From: Polyangiaceae bacterium
GTDB lineage: Bacteria; Myxococcota_A; Polyangia; Polyangiales; Polyangiaceae
Assembly (NCBI GenBank): GCA_025936045.1
Contig: JAICUB010000019.1
Coordinates: 59,179 to 123,178, forward strand
Reading direction: 5' to 3'
DNA length: 64,000 bases
Shown: positions 51,642 through 60,906 of the stretch, piece after piece
Numbering within the stretch: the first letter of the stretch is position 1
Layout of the letters: the number at the start of each line of letters is the position of its first letter
Translations under genes and position numbers: made by a program
Notes under the pieces: model-generated
What the model saw: only the letters and a program-made list of their open reading frames with translations
Told to the model about the DNA's origin: nothing
The model's database searches: none

Positions 51642-52904
51642 ATGGAGAGCAGCGAGGCCGGTTCCCTACCCTTTCACCTCCGCGGCGCGTTCGCACCGGT
51701 GAACGAGGAGCGCACGGAATACGACCTCGAAGTGAGCGGAACCATCCCGGCCGACCTCGCGGGCACCTATGTTCGGAACGGTCCGAATCCAAGGAGCGGC
51801 CACTCGCCGGCGTGGTTCGCGGGCGACGGCATGCTGCACGCCGTCCGATTCGAGGACGGCCGCGCGCGCTGGTACAAGAACCGCTGGCTCGGCGGACCCT
51901 ACGCCCCGAACACCCACGTGATCGGCTACGCGGGACGGCTGCTCGCGCTGGTCGAGTCACGCCGGCCGGTGGCGGTCACGCTCGAGCTCGACACGGAGGG
52001 CGTCTTCGACTTCGGCGGCGCGCTCGGCCGCCCGATGACCGCGCACCCGAAGCGCTGCCCGCGCACGGGCGAGCTCCTGTTCTTCTCCCACGCGGCGACG
52101 CCGCCGTTTCTCACGTATTACCGCGCCGACGCGAGCGGCCACCTCGTGCACGAGGCCGAGCTCGACGCAGGCGTGCCGACGTTCATGCATGATTTCGCGA
52201 TCACCGAGCGCTTCGTCGTGTTTTACGTGTTTCCCGTCCAAGTCGGGGACTTTCGCTCGCCCGTGCCGATTCGCTGGGTCGAGGGCATGCCCGCTCGCAT
52301 CGGTGTTTTGCCGCGCGACGGCGGAAGCGGGGACCTTCGCTGGTTCGACGTCGCGCCCGCCACGATCTCGCATACCGTGAACGCTTTCGAAGACGGCGAC
52401 ACCGTCGTACTCGACGCCGTGCGCGCGCCCCGCCTGCTGCACCCGCACGCGCTCCATCGCTATCGGCTCGACCTCACGCGCGGGCTCGCGTCCGAGAGCG
52501 AGCTCGATCCGCGCTTTCTCGACTTTCCACGCGTGTCGCCCCGCGTCGTCGGTGCGCGCCAGCGCTACGCGTACGTGACGGAGCTCCTCGGCTTCACGCC
52601 CGACGGCGGCTTCACGCGCACGCGCGCGCACCGCTTCGACTTCGAAACGCGCCGCTCCGTCCTGCACGATTTCGGCGACGCGGCCATGCCGGGCGAATGC
52701 GTGGTCGTCCCGCGTGCGGGCAGCGCCGCCGAAGACGACGCGTGGGCGCTCCTGTTCGTGCATCGAGCGGACGGCTCGGCGACGGAGCTCGTGATTTTGG
52801 ACGCGGCGCGCTTCGACGCACCGCCCGTCGCGCGGGTCTACGTGCGCGGGCGCGTGCCGTTCGGATTGCACGGCGACTTCGTGCCCGCGGCGCGAACCGC
52901 GTAG
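51642..52904 (+). CDS. Carotenoid cleavage oxygenase (RPE65 family)
   Basis: 420-residue iron-dependent dioxygenase of the carotenoid/stilbene cleavage family, a seven-bladed propeller with four His ligands. Visible ligand segments are MTAHPK, TFMHDFAIT, TISHTVNAF and PFGLHGDFVP; YVRNGPNPR near residue 43 and FAGDGMLHAVRF are family hallmarks. No membrane segment. It cleaves a double bond of a carotenoid, apocarotenoid or stilbene; related lignostilbene enzymes make a phenolic substrate conceivable. Tightly linked to the divergent TetR gene through the 15-bp dyad. Confidence 0.92.
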   Translation: MESSEAGSLPFHLRGAFAPVNEERTEYDLEVSGTIPADLAGTYVRNGPNPRSGHSPAWFAGDGMLHAVRFEDGRARWYKNRWLGGPYAPNTHVIGYAGRLLALVESRRPVAVTLELDTEGVFDFGGALGRPMTAHPKRCPRTGELLFFSHAATPPFLTYYRADASGHLVHEAELDAGVPTFMHDFAITERFVVFYVFPVQVGDFRSPVPIRWVEGMPARIGVLPRDGGSGDLRWFDVAPATISHTVNAFEDGDTVVLDAVRAPRLLHPHALHRYRLDLTRGLASESELDPRFLDFPRVSPRVVGARQRYAYVTELLGFTPDGGFTRTRAHRFDFETRRSVLHDFGDAAMPGECVVVPRAGSAAEDDAWALLFVHRADGSATELVILDAARFDAPPVARVYVRGRVPFGLHGDFVPAARTA

Positions 52905-53076
52905 CGCGCCCGCACGGCGACGCCCGCCTCACGCTGAGGACACAGGAACGCGGGTGCAACGTGGCGCATTGTCACGCCGTGGAAATTTCTGTCGCGGTCC
53001 GGACCTTGCACCTTCGACCTCGAGTCCACACGTATTCGGTGAGGTCACTCGACGGCTCGAACAGAATGAGGACGCG

Positions 53077-53586
53077 ATGACGCAGCCAATTTTTCGTACA
53101 GTGCTCGGTGCCTCGCTCGCGCTTGCCTGCGCGACGACGGGCACCGCAACCGGCGAGCTCCACGATACGAGCGCCGCCCAGAAGCCCACATCGGTCACCT
53201 TCATCTGGAAAGCGGATGCCGAGACTCCAGAACGTGGCTCGATTCAGGGCAACCTGCCGGACGGAAAGCACTACGCCGGGCGCTACTACGAGGTGGCGGA
53301 GAACGTGCCGGAACAGGTCTACGCGAACGCCTGGGGCGGCTCGGAGCCGTATTGGCCCGATTGGCCCGTGACGAGCCCCAAGCGTGCCGACAAGATGAAC
53401 TGGGACACTTTTGCGGCCACCTACACGGGGCGCGTGATCGCGACGCTCAGTCCGAACGCCGACGGCCCGACCATCCGCTGCCGTTTCAACTTGAACGCAC
53501 CGTCGGCGGGGCTAGCGCGCGGCGGCACCGGCGAGTGCAAGCTCTCGGACGGTCAGACGATCGAGAACGTCGTCGTCAGTCGCTGA
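53077..53586 (+). CDS. Lipoprotein of unknown function
   Basis: 169-residue lipoprotein: signal and lipobox SLALACATT within the first 23 residues, GAGGA 6 bases before the ATG. The mature part has WKADAETPERGSIQGNLPDGKHYAGRYYEV, WGGSEPYWPDWP and a C-terminal region with two Cys (TIRCRFNLNAPSAGLARGG, GECKLSDGQTIENVV). The ending resembles secreted proteins whose last motif is a nucleic- or polymer-binding 'GGxGxCxLSDGxxI' strand pair; function unknown. Converges on the mannosyltransferase gene with a 10-base gap. Confidence 0.72.
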   Translation: MTQPIFRTVLGASLALACATTGTATGELHDTSAAQKPTSVTFIWKADAETPERGSIQGNLPDGKHYAGRYYEVAENVPEQVYANAWGGSEPYWPDWPVTSPKRADKMNWDTFAATYTGRVIATLSPNADGPTIRCRFNLNAPSAGLARGGTGECKLSDGQTIENVVVSR

Positions 53587-53596
53587 GCCGGCGAGC

Positions 53597-54739
53597 TCAG
53601 TACGGCCAGCGCCGGATGGCGTAGTTGAACGTGAGCTCGCAATGGAAAATGAGCGCGGGCAGCAGCAGGAGCGCCTGCCAAGCGAAGCGCGTCCTCGCGA
53701 GCCGGTCGCCGATGTAAAAGACGAGCGGCGCGAGCACGACGCTGAAGCGGAAGAAGTTCGAAACGTTGCCCTGCGCGAGCATCACGAGCGCGCTCAGCAC
53801 GAAATAAACCGTGAGCGGCAGCTGCTTCCGCTCGCGATAGAAGCAGGCGCTGCCGACCAAGGCGCCGAGGAACCAGGGGTGGTGAACGCGCGTCGCATAT
53901 TCCCAAGGAGTGACCGCATTGCCGAGCACGAGCGTTTGGAGCGCGTCGCCGAGGCTCGTCGCGTGCGACCAGGCCGACTGCGCATGCAAGAACAAGAACG
54001 GATCCCCCGCGCGGAGGTATTGATAGAGAGGATAAAGCGCAAAAAACGCGGCGCCGATCAGCCCCGCGGCGACAAAGCGTGCGACACGGCGGCTTCCGGC
54101 CACGCCCTCGGCGCTCCAAAGGGCGATCGAAAGCGCGACGAAAACGCCTTGGTTGCGAGTGAGCGCGCAGAGTCCGGCGACGCAGGCCGCGAGTAACCAG
54201 CGCCCGCGCGCCGCGAGCGCGAACGCCGACAGGGACAAGAGCAGGAACAACGACTCCGTGTGGCCGCTGTGGAACACGTACGCCGCGGGCGCGAGCACGA
54301 AGAAGAGCCAACCGAGCCGCGTCTTCGGCGCGAGGAGCGGGTGGCGCTCCGGGTGCGTGAAGTAGAGCGCGACGCTCGCCGCGAACAGCGCCACGGCGAG
54401 CGAGAGTTGCACGAACGTGGTGGTCGCGCCCGGCGCCGGCGAACACAGGTGCACGAGCAGGGGCCAGAGCGGATAAAAGGCCCACGCACTCGGCTTCGAG
54501 TACCCGCCCTGCGCGATCAGCCAATACCAACCGGCGTCGTAGTTGCGGAGCATCCGTTCGAAGGGCACGCGGCGCGCGTGCGTCGCGACGGCCCAGACCA
54601 CGGCGTGGCAGCTCCACACGGCGAGCAGCGACGACCAGATGAACTTCGGCGTGACCGCCGTTGCGAGCCAGCGCTCGGCAGCCGCGAACGGGCGCGCCTG
54701 CGACACGGCGGCGTCTTCGCTTGCGAGACTCGGTTGCAC
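53597..54739 (-). CDS. PIG-V-like mannosyltransferase, multipass membrane protein
   Basis: 380-residue GT-C-type glycosyltransferase with about nine to ten membrane segments. The first loop carries NYDAGWYWLIAQGGYS (Asp-based catalytic loop), followed by WAFYPLWPLLVH and FHSGHTESLFLLLSL, all characteristic of PIG-V/GPI-mannosyltransferase-II-like bacterial proteins that use a polyprenyl-phosphate sugar. The GTG at 54739 is the start. There is no other glycan gene adjacent. The MYXO-CTERM SGNH gene ends 36 bases upstream on the same strand. Confidence 0.8.
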   Translation of the reverse strand: MQPSLASEDAAVSQARPFAAAERWLATAVTPKFIWSSLLAVWSCHAVVWAVATHARRVPFERMLRNYDAGWYWLIAQGGYSKPSAWAFYPLWPLLVHLCSPAPGATTTFVQLSLAVALFAASVALYFTHPERHPLLAPKTRLGWLFFVLAPAAYVFHSGHTESLFLLLSLSAFALAARGRWLLAACVAGLCALTRNQGVFVALSIALWSAEGVAGSRRVARFVAAGLIGAAFFALYPLYQYLRAGDPFLFLHAQSAWSHATSLGDALQTLVLGNAVTPWEYATRVHHPWFLGALVGSACFYRERKQLPLTVYFVLSALVMLAQGNVSNFFRFSVVLAPLVFYIGDRLARTRFAWQALLLLPALIFHCELTFNYAIRRWPY

Positions 54740-54775
54740 CGGGCGCGAGGCTACTCCGAAAAACCGCCGCTCGCG

Positions 54776-55984
54776 TCAAGCCGCGCGGCGCCGCCGGCGC
54801 CGGAGCGCGCCGAAAACGAGCGCCAAAGCCGCGGCCGCGCCGGCCGGCGACCCCGAACGACTCGCGCGGCAACCGCAGCCGTTCGCGCCCGACGGCGCCG
54901 CACCGGGAGGTTCGGAGCTGGCGCCCGCCGCTGCCGTCGTGCCGGACGCACCCAGTCCGGCGACGCCGAGTCCGGCGGCGCCAGGCGCACCCGCGCGCGC
55001 GCTCGTCATGCCGCCCGAGCTCGAAGCCGCCCCGCTCGAACCGCCGCGCGCTGCGTCCGCGGCGCCGCCGTTCGTCGCGGCGTTGCCGCCCGCGCCTGCT
55101 GTCGTCATCGCGCCCGAAGCGCCCGGCGTACCGCCCGCATTCGCCTCGCCGCCGCTCGGTCTGCCGCCGCTCACTCCGCCCGCGTTCGGAACACCGCCAC
55201 TCGCGTGCCCGCCAGCCGCAGCTCCGCCGGCACCCCCCGCGACGCCCGCTCCGCCCGCGCCGGCGCCGGCGCCCATGCCTGCTGCGCCGGCCGTCATGCC
55301 CGCTCCACCCAAACCGTACATGTCGAGCGATGCCTGCACGGCGCTGGCGATCAGCGCGGCGCCCGCGGCGTTCGGATGCACCGTGTCGGGAAAGTCTTGG
55401 GATTTGCCGGAGAGTGCGGTGAAGACGTCGACGAGCGGTGCGTTCGCCTGGCCGGCAATGGTGGTGACGAGCGGCACGACCTCGTTCGCGACGACGTCCG
55501 GCGGGATGTCGTACGCGCCCGGCGGGTAAACGGGCGGCGGCGTCGCGACGTAAACGAGCGCCCCGAGCGAGCGGTAGTGGGCGATGAGGTCGAGATAATC
55601 GGGCGAGAACTCGGCCTTGTTGGACCAATTCTGCGGTTTGGCGTCGTTGGTGCCGAGCATGACGATCACGACGTCCGGGGCGAAGCTCGTGCTGGCGGTG
55701 AAGTTCGCTTCGTTCCAATAGGGCTTGTCGCCGCTCTTGAGTAACGTGGCGCCGCTCACGCCGAAGTTCTGCACGGTATCGCCGGCGCCGAGGCGCATGC
55801 CGAGCACGGCGGGATAGCTCTGCGTATTCGGATCGGAGAGGCTGTAGCCGAAGGTGATGCTGTCGCCGACGCACGCGATCTTCGCGGCGGCTGCCGGGTG
55901 CGCCGCGCCGAGCACGACGCCGAGCAAGCCGGCGGCGACGCCGTCGCGACCGAGCGCGTGCTGCTTCGAGCGGCGGAGAACCAT
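54776..55984 (-). CDS. SGNH/GDSL hydrolase with MYXO-CTERM tail
   Basis: 402-residue cell-surface esterase. A signal peptide (GLLGVVLGAAHPAAAAK) leads into block I VGDSITFGYS, block III LGTNDAK and block V TVHPNAAG with the catalytic Ser, Asp and His. From about residue 245 comes a 120-residue Gly/Ala/Ser linker, then a C-terminal GCGCRASR motif, hydrophobic helix and RRRRRRAA end: the MYXO-CTERM sorting signal cleaved and anchored in myxobacteria. ATG 55984 is used; a GTG 9 bases before it is possible. Substrate unknown (acetyl or lipid ester). Confidence 0.85.
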   Translation of the reverse strand: MVLRRSKQHALGRDGVAAGLLGVVLGAAHPAAAAKIACVGDSITFGYSLSDPNTQSYPAVLGMRLGAGDTVQNFGVSGATLLKSGDKPYWNEANFTASTSFAPDVVIVMLGTNDAKPQNWSNKAEFSPDYLDLIAHYRSLGALVYVATPPPVYPPGAYDIPPDVVANEVVPLVTTIAGQANAPLVDVFTALSGKSQDFPDTVHPNAAGAALIASAVQASLDMYGLGGAGMTAGAAGMGAGAGAGGAGVAGGAGGAAAGGHASGGVPNAGGVSGGRPSGGEANAGGTPGASGAMTTAGAGGNAATNGGAADAARGGSSGAASSSGGMTSARAGAPGAAGLGVAGLGASGTTAAAGASSEPPGAAPSGANGCGCRASRSGSPAGAAAALALVFGALRRRRRRAA

Positions 55985-56120
55985 GGCGTCCACTCTAGCG
56001 GTCTTCGGAACGGCGGCGAGCTCCCGAGCCTTGGGTTTACCGCACGCGCGGTGCACCGCCTGCTGCCAGCGCCGTCTCGCAGCGGAAATTTCACTCGTTT
56101 GGTCGTGGTAATGAGCGGGG

Positions 56121-56654
56121 ATGCTGCGAGAGCTCAGAGTATGCGTGACGGCCGTGCTGCTCGCGCCGGCCCTCGTTGCTTGTGGCGGCGGCAAGGACAT
56201 CGCCGAGCCGAAGCCCGAGCCGCCGTGCTCGGGCCCGACGGAGACGACAGGCGCTCCCATCGACGGCGCTCTCGAGATCGGCGAGTACGTCGCGGGCGAC
56301 TTCCGAGCGTACTCGGACGGCGATAGTACGGAGCTCGTCCGGGGCACCCAGGGCGGCGTCATGGCCGTGCCCGTGTTTCGCGTCGACGCGAGCGCACTCG
56401 GGACCGACGGAGCGTGCGCGTACTTGAACGTCATCGTGAGCTTCGACGACGCTTCCACTCCGCTCGGCTATGACATACGGCTGCCGAACTCTTCGGCGCG
56501 GGACCAGTATTGGTTCTTTACGACCCTCCCGCTCTTCCTTGCCTACGAGGAGTCCGACGTTCTCGGAAGAACCGCGACCTACAACGCCGCTTTCCGCGAC
56601 GACGGAAAGGAAGCGGACGCGCAAGTGAGCCTCGTGCTGGTCGACAACGAGTGA
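56121..56654 (+). CDS. Lipoprotein of unknown function
   Basis: 177-residue lipoprotein with signal ending PALVACGGG. The mature domain reads as a beta-sandwich: EIGEYVAGDFRAYSDGDSTELVRG, MAVPVFRVDASAL, AYLNVIVSFDDASTPLGYDIRL, TATYNAAFRDDG, VSLVLVDNE. The ending resembles exported Ig-like or immunity-type domains but no family is clear. The PEBP lipoprotein gene follows 62 bases later on the same strand. Confidence 0.7.
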   Translation: MLRELRVCVTAVLLAPALVACGGGKDIAEPKPEPPCSGPTETTGAPIDGALEIGEYVAGDFRAYSDGDSTELVRGTQGGVMAVPVFRVDASALGTDGACAYLNVIVSFDDASTPLGYDIRLPNSSARDQYWFFTTLPLFLAYEESDVLGRTATYNAAFRDDGKEADAQVSLVLVDNE

Positions 56655-56716
56655 ATCGCGAGATTTTCGAGCCCCGTGGATCGTCGCCAACGTCGTGGTG
56701 TTGTAGGGTACGCGAC

Positions 56717-57418
56717 ATGTTTCGCCCCTCCCTCGGGCTCCGCTGCGCGACGCTCGCCGGCTTCGTCACGCTCGGTTGCATCACCCCGCCCTCGAAGGGC
56801 GACAAGAAGCCCGATCTCTCGAACGAAACGGTATGGGCGCTGAGCTCGCCCGATGTCGCGGTCGGCGAGCCGATGCCGGCACGGTTCACCTGCGAAGGCT
56901 CGGGCGAGAACCCCGAGCTCGACTGGAACGACGGTCCGAGCGGCACCCAGAGTTATGCGATCGTGCTCAAGGACATCTCGATCACGGGAAAGATGCCGGA
57001 TGATCCGGCGACGCTGAGCAGCGCCTACACCTGGGCAATCTGGAACGTGCCGGCGACCGTCCGCCAGATCCCCCACGGCCTGAGCGCCCTACCGACTCCA
57101 CCCGAGGTCGAAGGTGGCGCGCAACAATGGTCGAGCGACGGCCGGTTCCACTACCTTCCGCCGTGCCCCAACGCGGATCCGAACATCGAGCCGTCGAAGC
57201 GCGTCACCGATCACTTCGCGTTCACGCTATACGCACTTTCCACGCCCGTAGTGCTCACGGCCTTGGACCCTGTCCAGAACCAGGCGCAAGAGCTCGATCA
57301 ATACCTGAAGACGGCCGCGCTCCACGACGTCAATCTGCTCTTCACGTCGGACGCCGCACTCGAAACGGGCGGCGATGGCGCGGGCGGCAGTGCTGCCGGC
57401 GGCGCCGCCTCGGAGTAA
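56717..57418 (+). CDS. PEBP/YbhB-family lipoprotein (second copy)
   Basis: 233-residue lipoprotein, start ATG 56717 with AGGG upstream and signal ending FVTLGCITP. The PEBP domain shows GEPMPARFTCEGSGENPEL, GTQSYAIVLKDISIT, YTWAIWNVPATVRQIP and DHFAFTLYALST; compared with the copy at 34734 it lacks the Cys-rich insertions, and its ligand-site DPHGFHW segment is degenerate (LSSAYTWAIW). It ends with a short Gly/Ala-rich tail. The convergent exonuclease gene ends 3 bases beyond. Confidence 0.8.
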   Translation: MFRPSLGLRCATLAGFVTLGCITPPSKGDKKPDLSNETVWALSSPDVAVGEPMPARFTCEGSGENPELDWNDGPSGTQSYAIVLKDISITGKMPDDPATLSSAYTWAIWNVPATVRQIPHGLSALPTPPEVEGGAQQWSSDGRFHYLPPCPNADPNIEPSKRVTDHFAFTLYALSTPVVLTALDPVQNQAQELDQYLKTAALHDVNLLFTSDAALETGGDGAGGSAAGGAASE

Positions 57419-57421
57419 AGA

Positions 57422-58294
57422 CTAGACGCGCCGCGCGGCGATGCGCGCTTCGGCGCCGCGCCAGCCGGCGTCGAACGCACGTCCCGGCTCGTCGAGGTCG
57501 ACGACGACGGGAGCGTGGTCTGACGGCGTGGGTTTGCCCTTGCGGGCTTCGCGATCGATCTCGGCGCCCACGATGCGCTCGGCGAGCTCTGCGCTCACGA
57601 GCACGTGGTCGATGCGCATGCCGAAGTTCTTGTGAAACGACCCCGCGCGGTAGTCCCACCACGAGTAGCGATTCGACTCCGCGTGCCGCGCGCGATACGC
57701 GTCGACCAAGCCGAGCTCGAGCAAGGCGCTGAACGCCGCGCGTTCCCGCGCCGAGACGTGCGTGCCGCCGTGACATGCCTCCGCGTCCCAGACGTCCGCG
57801 TCCGTCGGCGCGACGTTGAAATCCCCGCCGAGCGCGAGCGGCGGGTCGCCGCCGCGCCGTTCGGCGGACCAGCGCGCGAGGCGCTCGAACCAGAGCAACT
57901 TTTGTGCGTAGAACACCGAATCGAGGGTGCGGCCGTTCGGCGCGTAGAGGCTCACGACGCGCACGTCGCGGCAAACCGCGGAAATCATGCGCGCCTCGGC
58001 GGACGGCTGCTCGTCACCCTGCTCTTCGTTCTTCGCGAGCGCGATCGGCTCTCCGAAATTTCGAACCACGTCGCGGATGCCGACTCGACTCGCGATCGCG
58101 ACGCCGTTCCAGCGGCCTTGCCCGTGGTGCGCGAGCTCGTAGCCGAGGCGCGCGAACTCCTCGCGCGGCGCGTCCTCGTCGGTCAGCTTCGTTTCCTGCA
58201 TCAAGAGCACGTCGGGCTCTGCGCGTTCGAGCCAGCCGAACACCCTTTCGAGGCGTGCTTTCAACGAATTGACGTTCCACGTCGCGATACGCAT
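57422..58294 (-). CDS. xth: Exodeoxyribonuclease III
   Basis: 290-residue AP endonuclease/3'-5' exonuclease of base-excision repair. Motifs in order: RIATWNVNSLKAR at the start, LLMQETKL (metal Glu), SLYAPNGR (catalytic Tyr), GGDFNVAPTDADVWD (Asp-Asn pair), MRIDHVL and SDHAPVVVDL (catalytic His). ATG 58294 with AGGCGG upstream gives the normal family N-terminus. Slightly longer than E. coli ExoIII because of the C-terminal GWRGAEARIAARRV. Confidence 0.93.
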   Translation of the reverse strand: MRIATWNVNSLKARLERVFGWLERAEPDVLLMQETKLTDEDAPREEFARLGYELAHHGQGRWNGVAIASRVGIRDVVRNFGEPIALAKNEEQGDEQPSAEARMISAVCRDVRVVSLYAPNGRTLDSVFYAQKLLWFERLARWSAERRGGDPPLALGGDFNVAPTDADVWDAEACHGGTHVSARERAAFSALLELGLVDAYRARHAESNRYSWWDYRAGSFHKNFGMRIDHVLVSAELAERIVGAEIDREARKGKPTPSDHAPVVVDLDEPGRAFDAGWRGAEARIAARRV

Positions 58295-58454
58295 CGACCG
58301 CCTGCCTCCCACGTCACGGTGCCGCTGCCAAGCGCCGGCGTCGATAGCGGTGTCGGCGCCCTTGCGCAAGCGCGCCCGAGTGCGCAAAAGATCCCACGTG
58401 GCCCGACAGAAGCGCCCGCCGCGCCCCCGCACCCTGCGGCGGAAGCAGGGCGTC

Positions 58455-58733
58455 ATGCGTGAAAAGCTGGCGGAAGCCCGGCGAAAGCTGCTGGAGCTCG
58501 AAGCCGGCGGCACCGCGGCGCACCCTGTGGAAGTCAGCACCCCCGCGGTGATCGGACCGATGGCGACGAGCATTCACTGCCCTGCGTGTGACGAACCGTT
58601 CGAGCTCGAGAGCCATGAGGCCCACGTCCAAGGCCAGACGCGACTCCGTGAAGCGCGCGTGCGCTGCCGCGCGTGCGGAGAGCGGCGGTCGCTTTGGTTT
58701 CGCGTGAACGTGCGCGTGTTCGCGGCGAACTAG
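58455..58733 (+). CDS. Small zinc-ribbon protein
   Basis: 92-residue protein with an N-terminal charged helix (MREKLAEARRKLLELEAGG) and a zinc-ribbon: CPAC and, 27 residues later, CRAC, separated by FELESHEAHVQGQTRLREA. ATG 58455 has AGGG upstream; a GTG at 58398 would add a very basic tail. Probably a DNA-, RNA- or protein-binding small factor; no name can be given. Its stop overlaps the convergent peptidase gene by 4 bases. Confidence 0.6.
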   Translation: MREKLAEARRKLLELEAGGTAAHPVEVSTPAVIGPMATSIHCPACDEPFELESHEAHVQGQTRLREARVRCRACGERRSLWFRVNVRVFAAN

Positions 58734-59860
58734 TACGGCGTGGTCTCTTCGGCGGAAGGCGCACGTGACTTCGCAGAGCGCCCTGCCGTTTCGCTCGTGT
58801 CGCGTGACGGCTCGTCCGCGTCGGGCGCGCGCTCTTTCGACTCTACGAGCGTCTTCGCGCGCGGCAGGGCGGCTTCGTCCATCGCCGCGGCGACGCCCTC
58901 GGCGATTTCGTCGAGGTCCGACACGCTCGGACCGCCCAGAACCTTGCGAACCCCGTTGTGTCCCTTCGCGGTTCCCGCGACGCGCATCGTCTCGGGACGC
59001 AAGCGCGGGGCCTCGCCCGGGCCGGCGTAGTCGACCCACTGCATGGCGCAGCCGCGCACGTCGAGATGGACGAACGACGAGTTCGGGTAGTAACCGACGC
59101 CGGCGTTGTCGAAGAGCAGCAAGTATTGACGGACGACGGAGTTCGGAATGCCGGGAATGCTGAAGTCCACGGCCGCACTCTGCTTGTGGCGGGAGTCGGA
59201 GAAGAACGAGCTCGTGCGGAAGCCGCTGACGACCCGGATGGGACGACCGCCGAACGTGTCGCTCACGCGCACGAGAAGCCTCAGCAGGCGATCAGGCACC
59301 GGCGGCCGTGCCGCCGTGGCGCCGAGGAGCTCGGAGATTTCGGCGCGCGCAGCCGGAGAGAGCCGCCCTTTTTCAATCACCTGTCCGCGAAAATGGGCGT
59401 TGAAGCCGATGAGGTCGAGGTGCCCGGGCTGGTCGGCCTTATGGGCGTACTTGAGCCAGTCGTTGCCGCCGCCAGGCCGCGCCTGCTCCGGAATGACGAG
59501 ATCCTGGCCCGTCCGGATGACGTCCTCCGACTTGAGCCCGTTCGCGGCGGCGAGCGCGTTCACGGAGGTTCCGTAAAGAACGGCGATGCCGCTCAATGAA
59601 TCGCCGCGCACGATGCGGTGGGTGCGCATGACGACGCTGCCGCCGTTGCCGAGCTGCTCACCGAAACGCTCGCAAATCGCCGCCCCGGACTCGGCGGCGC
59701 TCCTGCGTCTGGGCACCTCGGAGGGGGGCGCGAGCCGGGCTCTCCGTGGCGCGGCCACCTTGGCGGACCTAGCGGAGATGCCCGTCGTCGGACGCGCAGC
59801 GGCGACAACGGAGCCAAGGAGGATCGCGAGCGAGGTGGAGACGCGAAGGAGCGCACGCAT
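58730..59860 (-). CDS. LysM and M15-type (DUF882/YcbK-like) murein peptidase
   Basis: 376-residue exported cell-wall protein. A signal peptide (residues 1-23, SLAILLGSVVAAARP) precedes a LysM domain (THRIVRGDSLSGIAVLYGTSVNALAAANG, broken here for reading, near 80-125), then an M15-like peptidase domain: RPIRVVSGFRTSSF, SRHKQSAAVDFSI and SSFVHLDVRG, which supply the zinc ligands His, Asp and His. The C-terminal 90 residues are acidic and low-complexity. Likely a peptidoglycan-trimming endopeptidase in the periplasm or secreted for prey lysis (inference). Confidence 0.86.
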   Translation of the reverse strand: MRALLRVSTSLAILLGSVVAAARPTTGISARSAKVAAPRRARLAPPSEVPRRRSAAESGAAICERFGEQLGNGGSVVMRTHRIVRGDSLSGIAVLYGTSVNALAAANGLKSEDVIRTGQDLVIPEQARPGGGNDWLKYAHKADQPGHLDLIGFNAHFRGQVIEKGRLSPAARAEISELLGATAARPPVPDRLLRLLVRVSDTFGGRPIRVVSGFRTSSFFSDSRHKQSAAVDFSIPGIPNSVVRQYLLLFDNAGVGYYPNSSFVHLDVRGCAMQWVDYAGPGEAPRLRPETMRVAGTAKGHNGVRKVLGGPSVSDLDEIAEGVAAAMDEAALPRAKTLVESKERAPDADEPSRDTSETAGRSAKSRAPSAEETTPY

Positions 59861-59918
59861 CGAAACGATGGGCTGCCATAACTCGGCGCAAAGCACCAAA
59901 TTTGCGGCAACCGACCGC

Positions 59919-60125
59919 TCACGAATCGGCAGGCGGGCGTTGACTGCCCGGCGCGTCGAAGCCGACTTCGGGATCGCCTGGCAGCGAACGCGAGGGCTCG
60001 GTTTTCTGCGGGGACTTGTTGCGATCGCCCTGCGTCATCCGCTCGACCGGCGCCGCCTTGGGCTGCGCCGGCTGATTTTTCCGATGCTTGATGTCGGATT
60101 TGAGGTGGTGCGTCGTGTTCGCCAT
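59919..60125 (-). CDS. Small basic protein of unknown function
   Basis: 68-residue hydrophilic protein (MANTTHHLKSDIKHRKNQ...) rich in Lys, Gln, Pro and Ser. The start at 60125 is supported by a textbook AAGGAGG 9 bases upstream, among the strongest ribosome-binding sites in the window, which argues for a real and well-translated gene despite its low complexity. No domain recognised; probably disordered. Confidence 0.6.
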   Translation of the reverse strand: MANTTHHLKSDIKHRKNQPAQPKAAPVERMTQGDRNKSPQKTEPSRSLPGDPEVGFDAPGSQRPPADS

Positions 60126-60268
60126 CTGGACGAACCTCCTTTTCTTCACGCCAGGTGAAGCATCAGCTGGGCCAACTTTCTGGGCTCCTCAGCGCCCGCC
60201 GTGCCGATGCTCGGCGACGCGGGCGCACCAGCGTGGCTCAATGCCCCGAGCGCGGTCACGCTTAGCGC

Positions 60269-60880
60269 ATGAGCGCGCCGCTTCGGCTGGTGGTTTACGA
60301 CGCCACGCAGCTCGTGCGACCGCCGCGCTGGCTCGGCCGCGCCTGGTACGTCGGTTCGGCGTTCTATCGTTGGCAGGGCGCGGTCGATGCGACCTTCGGC
60401 GCCCGCACGTTCGAGAGCGCGTTCGCTTGGCTCGAGCGCAGCAAGCACCCCATCGGCGAGCTTCAGTTTTGGGGCCACGGCAAATGGGGACGCGCCCTCA
60501 TCGATCAGCAGCGGTGGGATCGGGCGGCGCTCGGCGACGCTCACCCGCTCCGGCGCGGACTCGACGCGCTGCGCGAGCGCCTCGCGCCCGACGCGCTGCT
60601 CTGGTTTCGTACGTGCGAAACGCTGGGCGCGCTAGCCGGCCAGGACTTCGCGAAGGCCCTCGGCGACTTCACGGGCGCGCGCATCGCCGGGCACACCTAC
60701 GAAATCGGCTTCTTTCAAAGCGGGCTCCACGCGCTTGCGCCGGGGGAAATGCCCGCGTGGGACCCGAGCGAGGGGCTCGCCGAAGGGAACCCCGCCGAGC
60801 CGTCCCGTTCGCTCCCCTCGCGTCCCGACGCTCCGAGCACGATCACGTGCTTGACGACGCGCCTGCCCCCGGGCGTATGA
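60269..60880 (+). CDS. Protein of unknown function, caspase-/DUF4347-like pattern
   Basis: 203-residue soluble protein. GELQFWGHGKWGRALI around residue 65-80 and LLWFRTCETLGALAGQDFAKAL around 110-130 give a Gly-His-Gly ... Arg-Thr-Cys arrangement like the His/Cys dyad of DUF4347 and caspase-like folds, followed by GARIAGHTYEIGFFQSG. The C-terminal 50 residues are Pro/Ser-rich. No signal peptide. Dyad function is a guess from pattern only. It converges on the HIT gene with a 26-base gap. Confidence 0.6.
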   Translation: MSAPLRLVVYDATQLVRPPRWLGRAWYVGSAFYRWQGAVDATFGARTFESAFAWLERSKHPIGELQFWGHGKWGRALIDQQRWDRAALGDAHPLRRGLDALRERLAPDALLWFRTCETLGALAGQDFAKALGDFTGARIAGHTYEIGFFQSGLHALAPGEMPAWDPSEGLAEGNPAEPSRSLPSRPDAPSTITCLTTRLPPGV

Positions 60881-60906
60881 CGCCGAACTTCGCGCGGCGG
60901 TCCCGC

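Noticed and set aside
53553..55874. 773-codon minus-strand frame spanning the mannosyltransferase and SGNH genes
   Set aside because: It is the alternative frame of two genuine genes and consists mostly of Arg/Ala/Gly.
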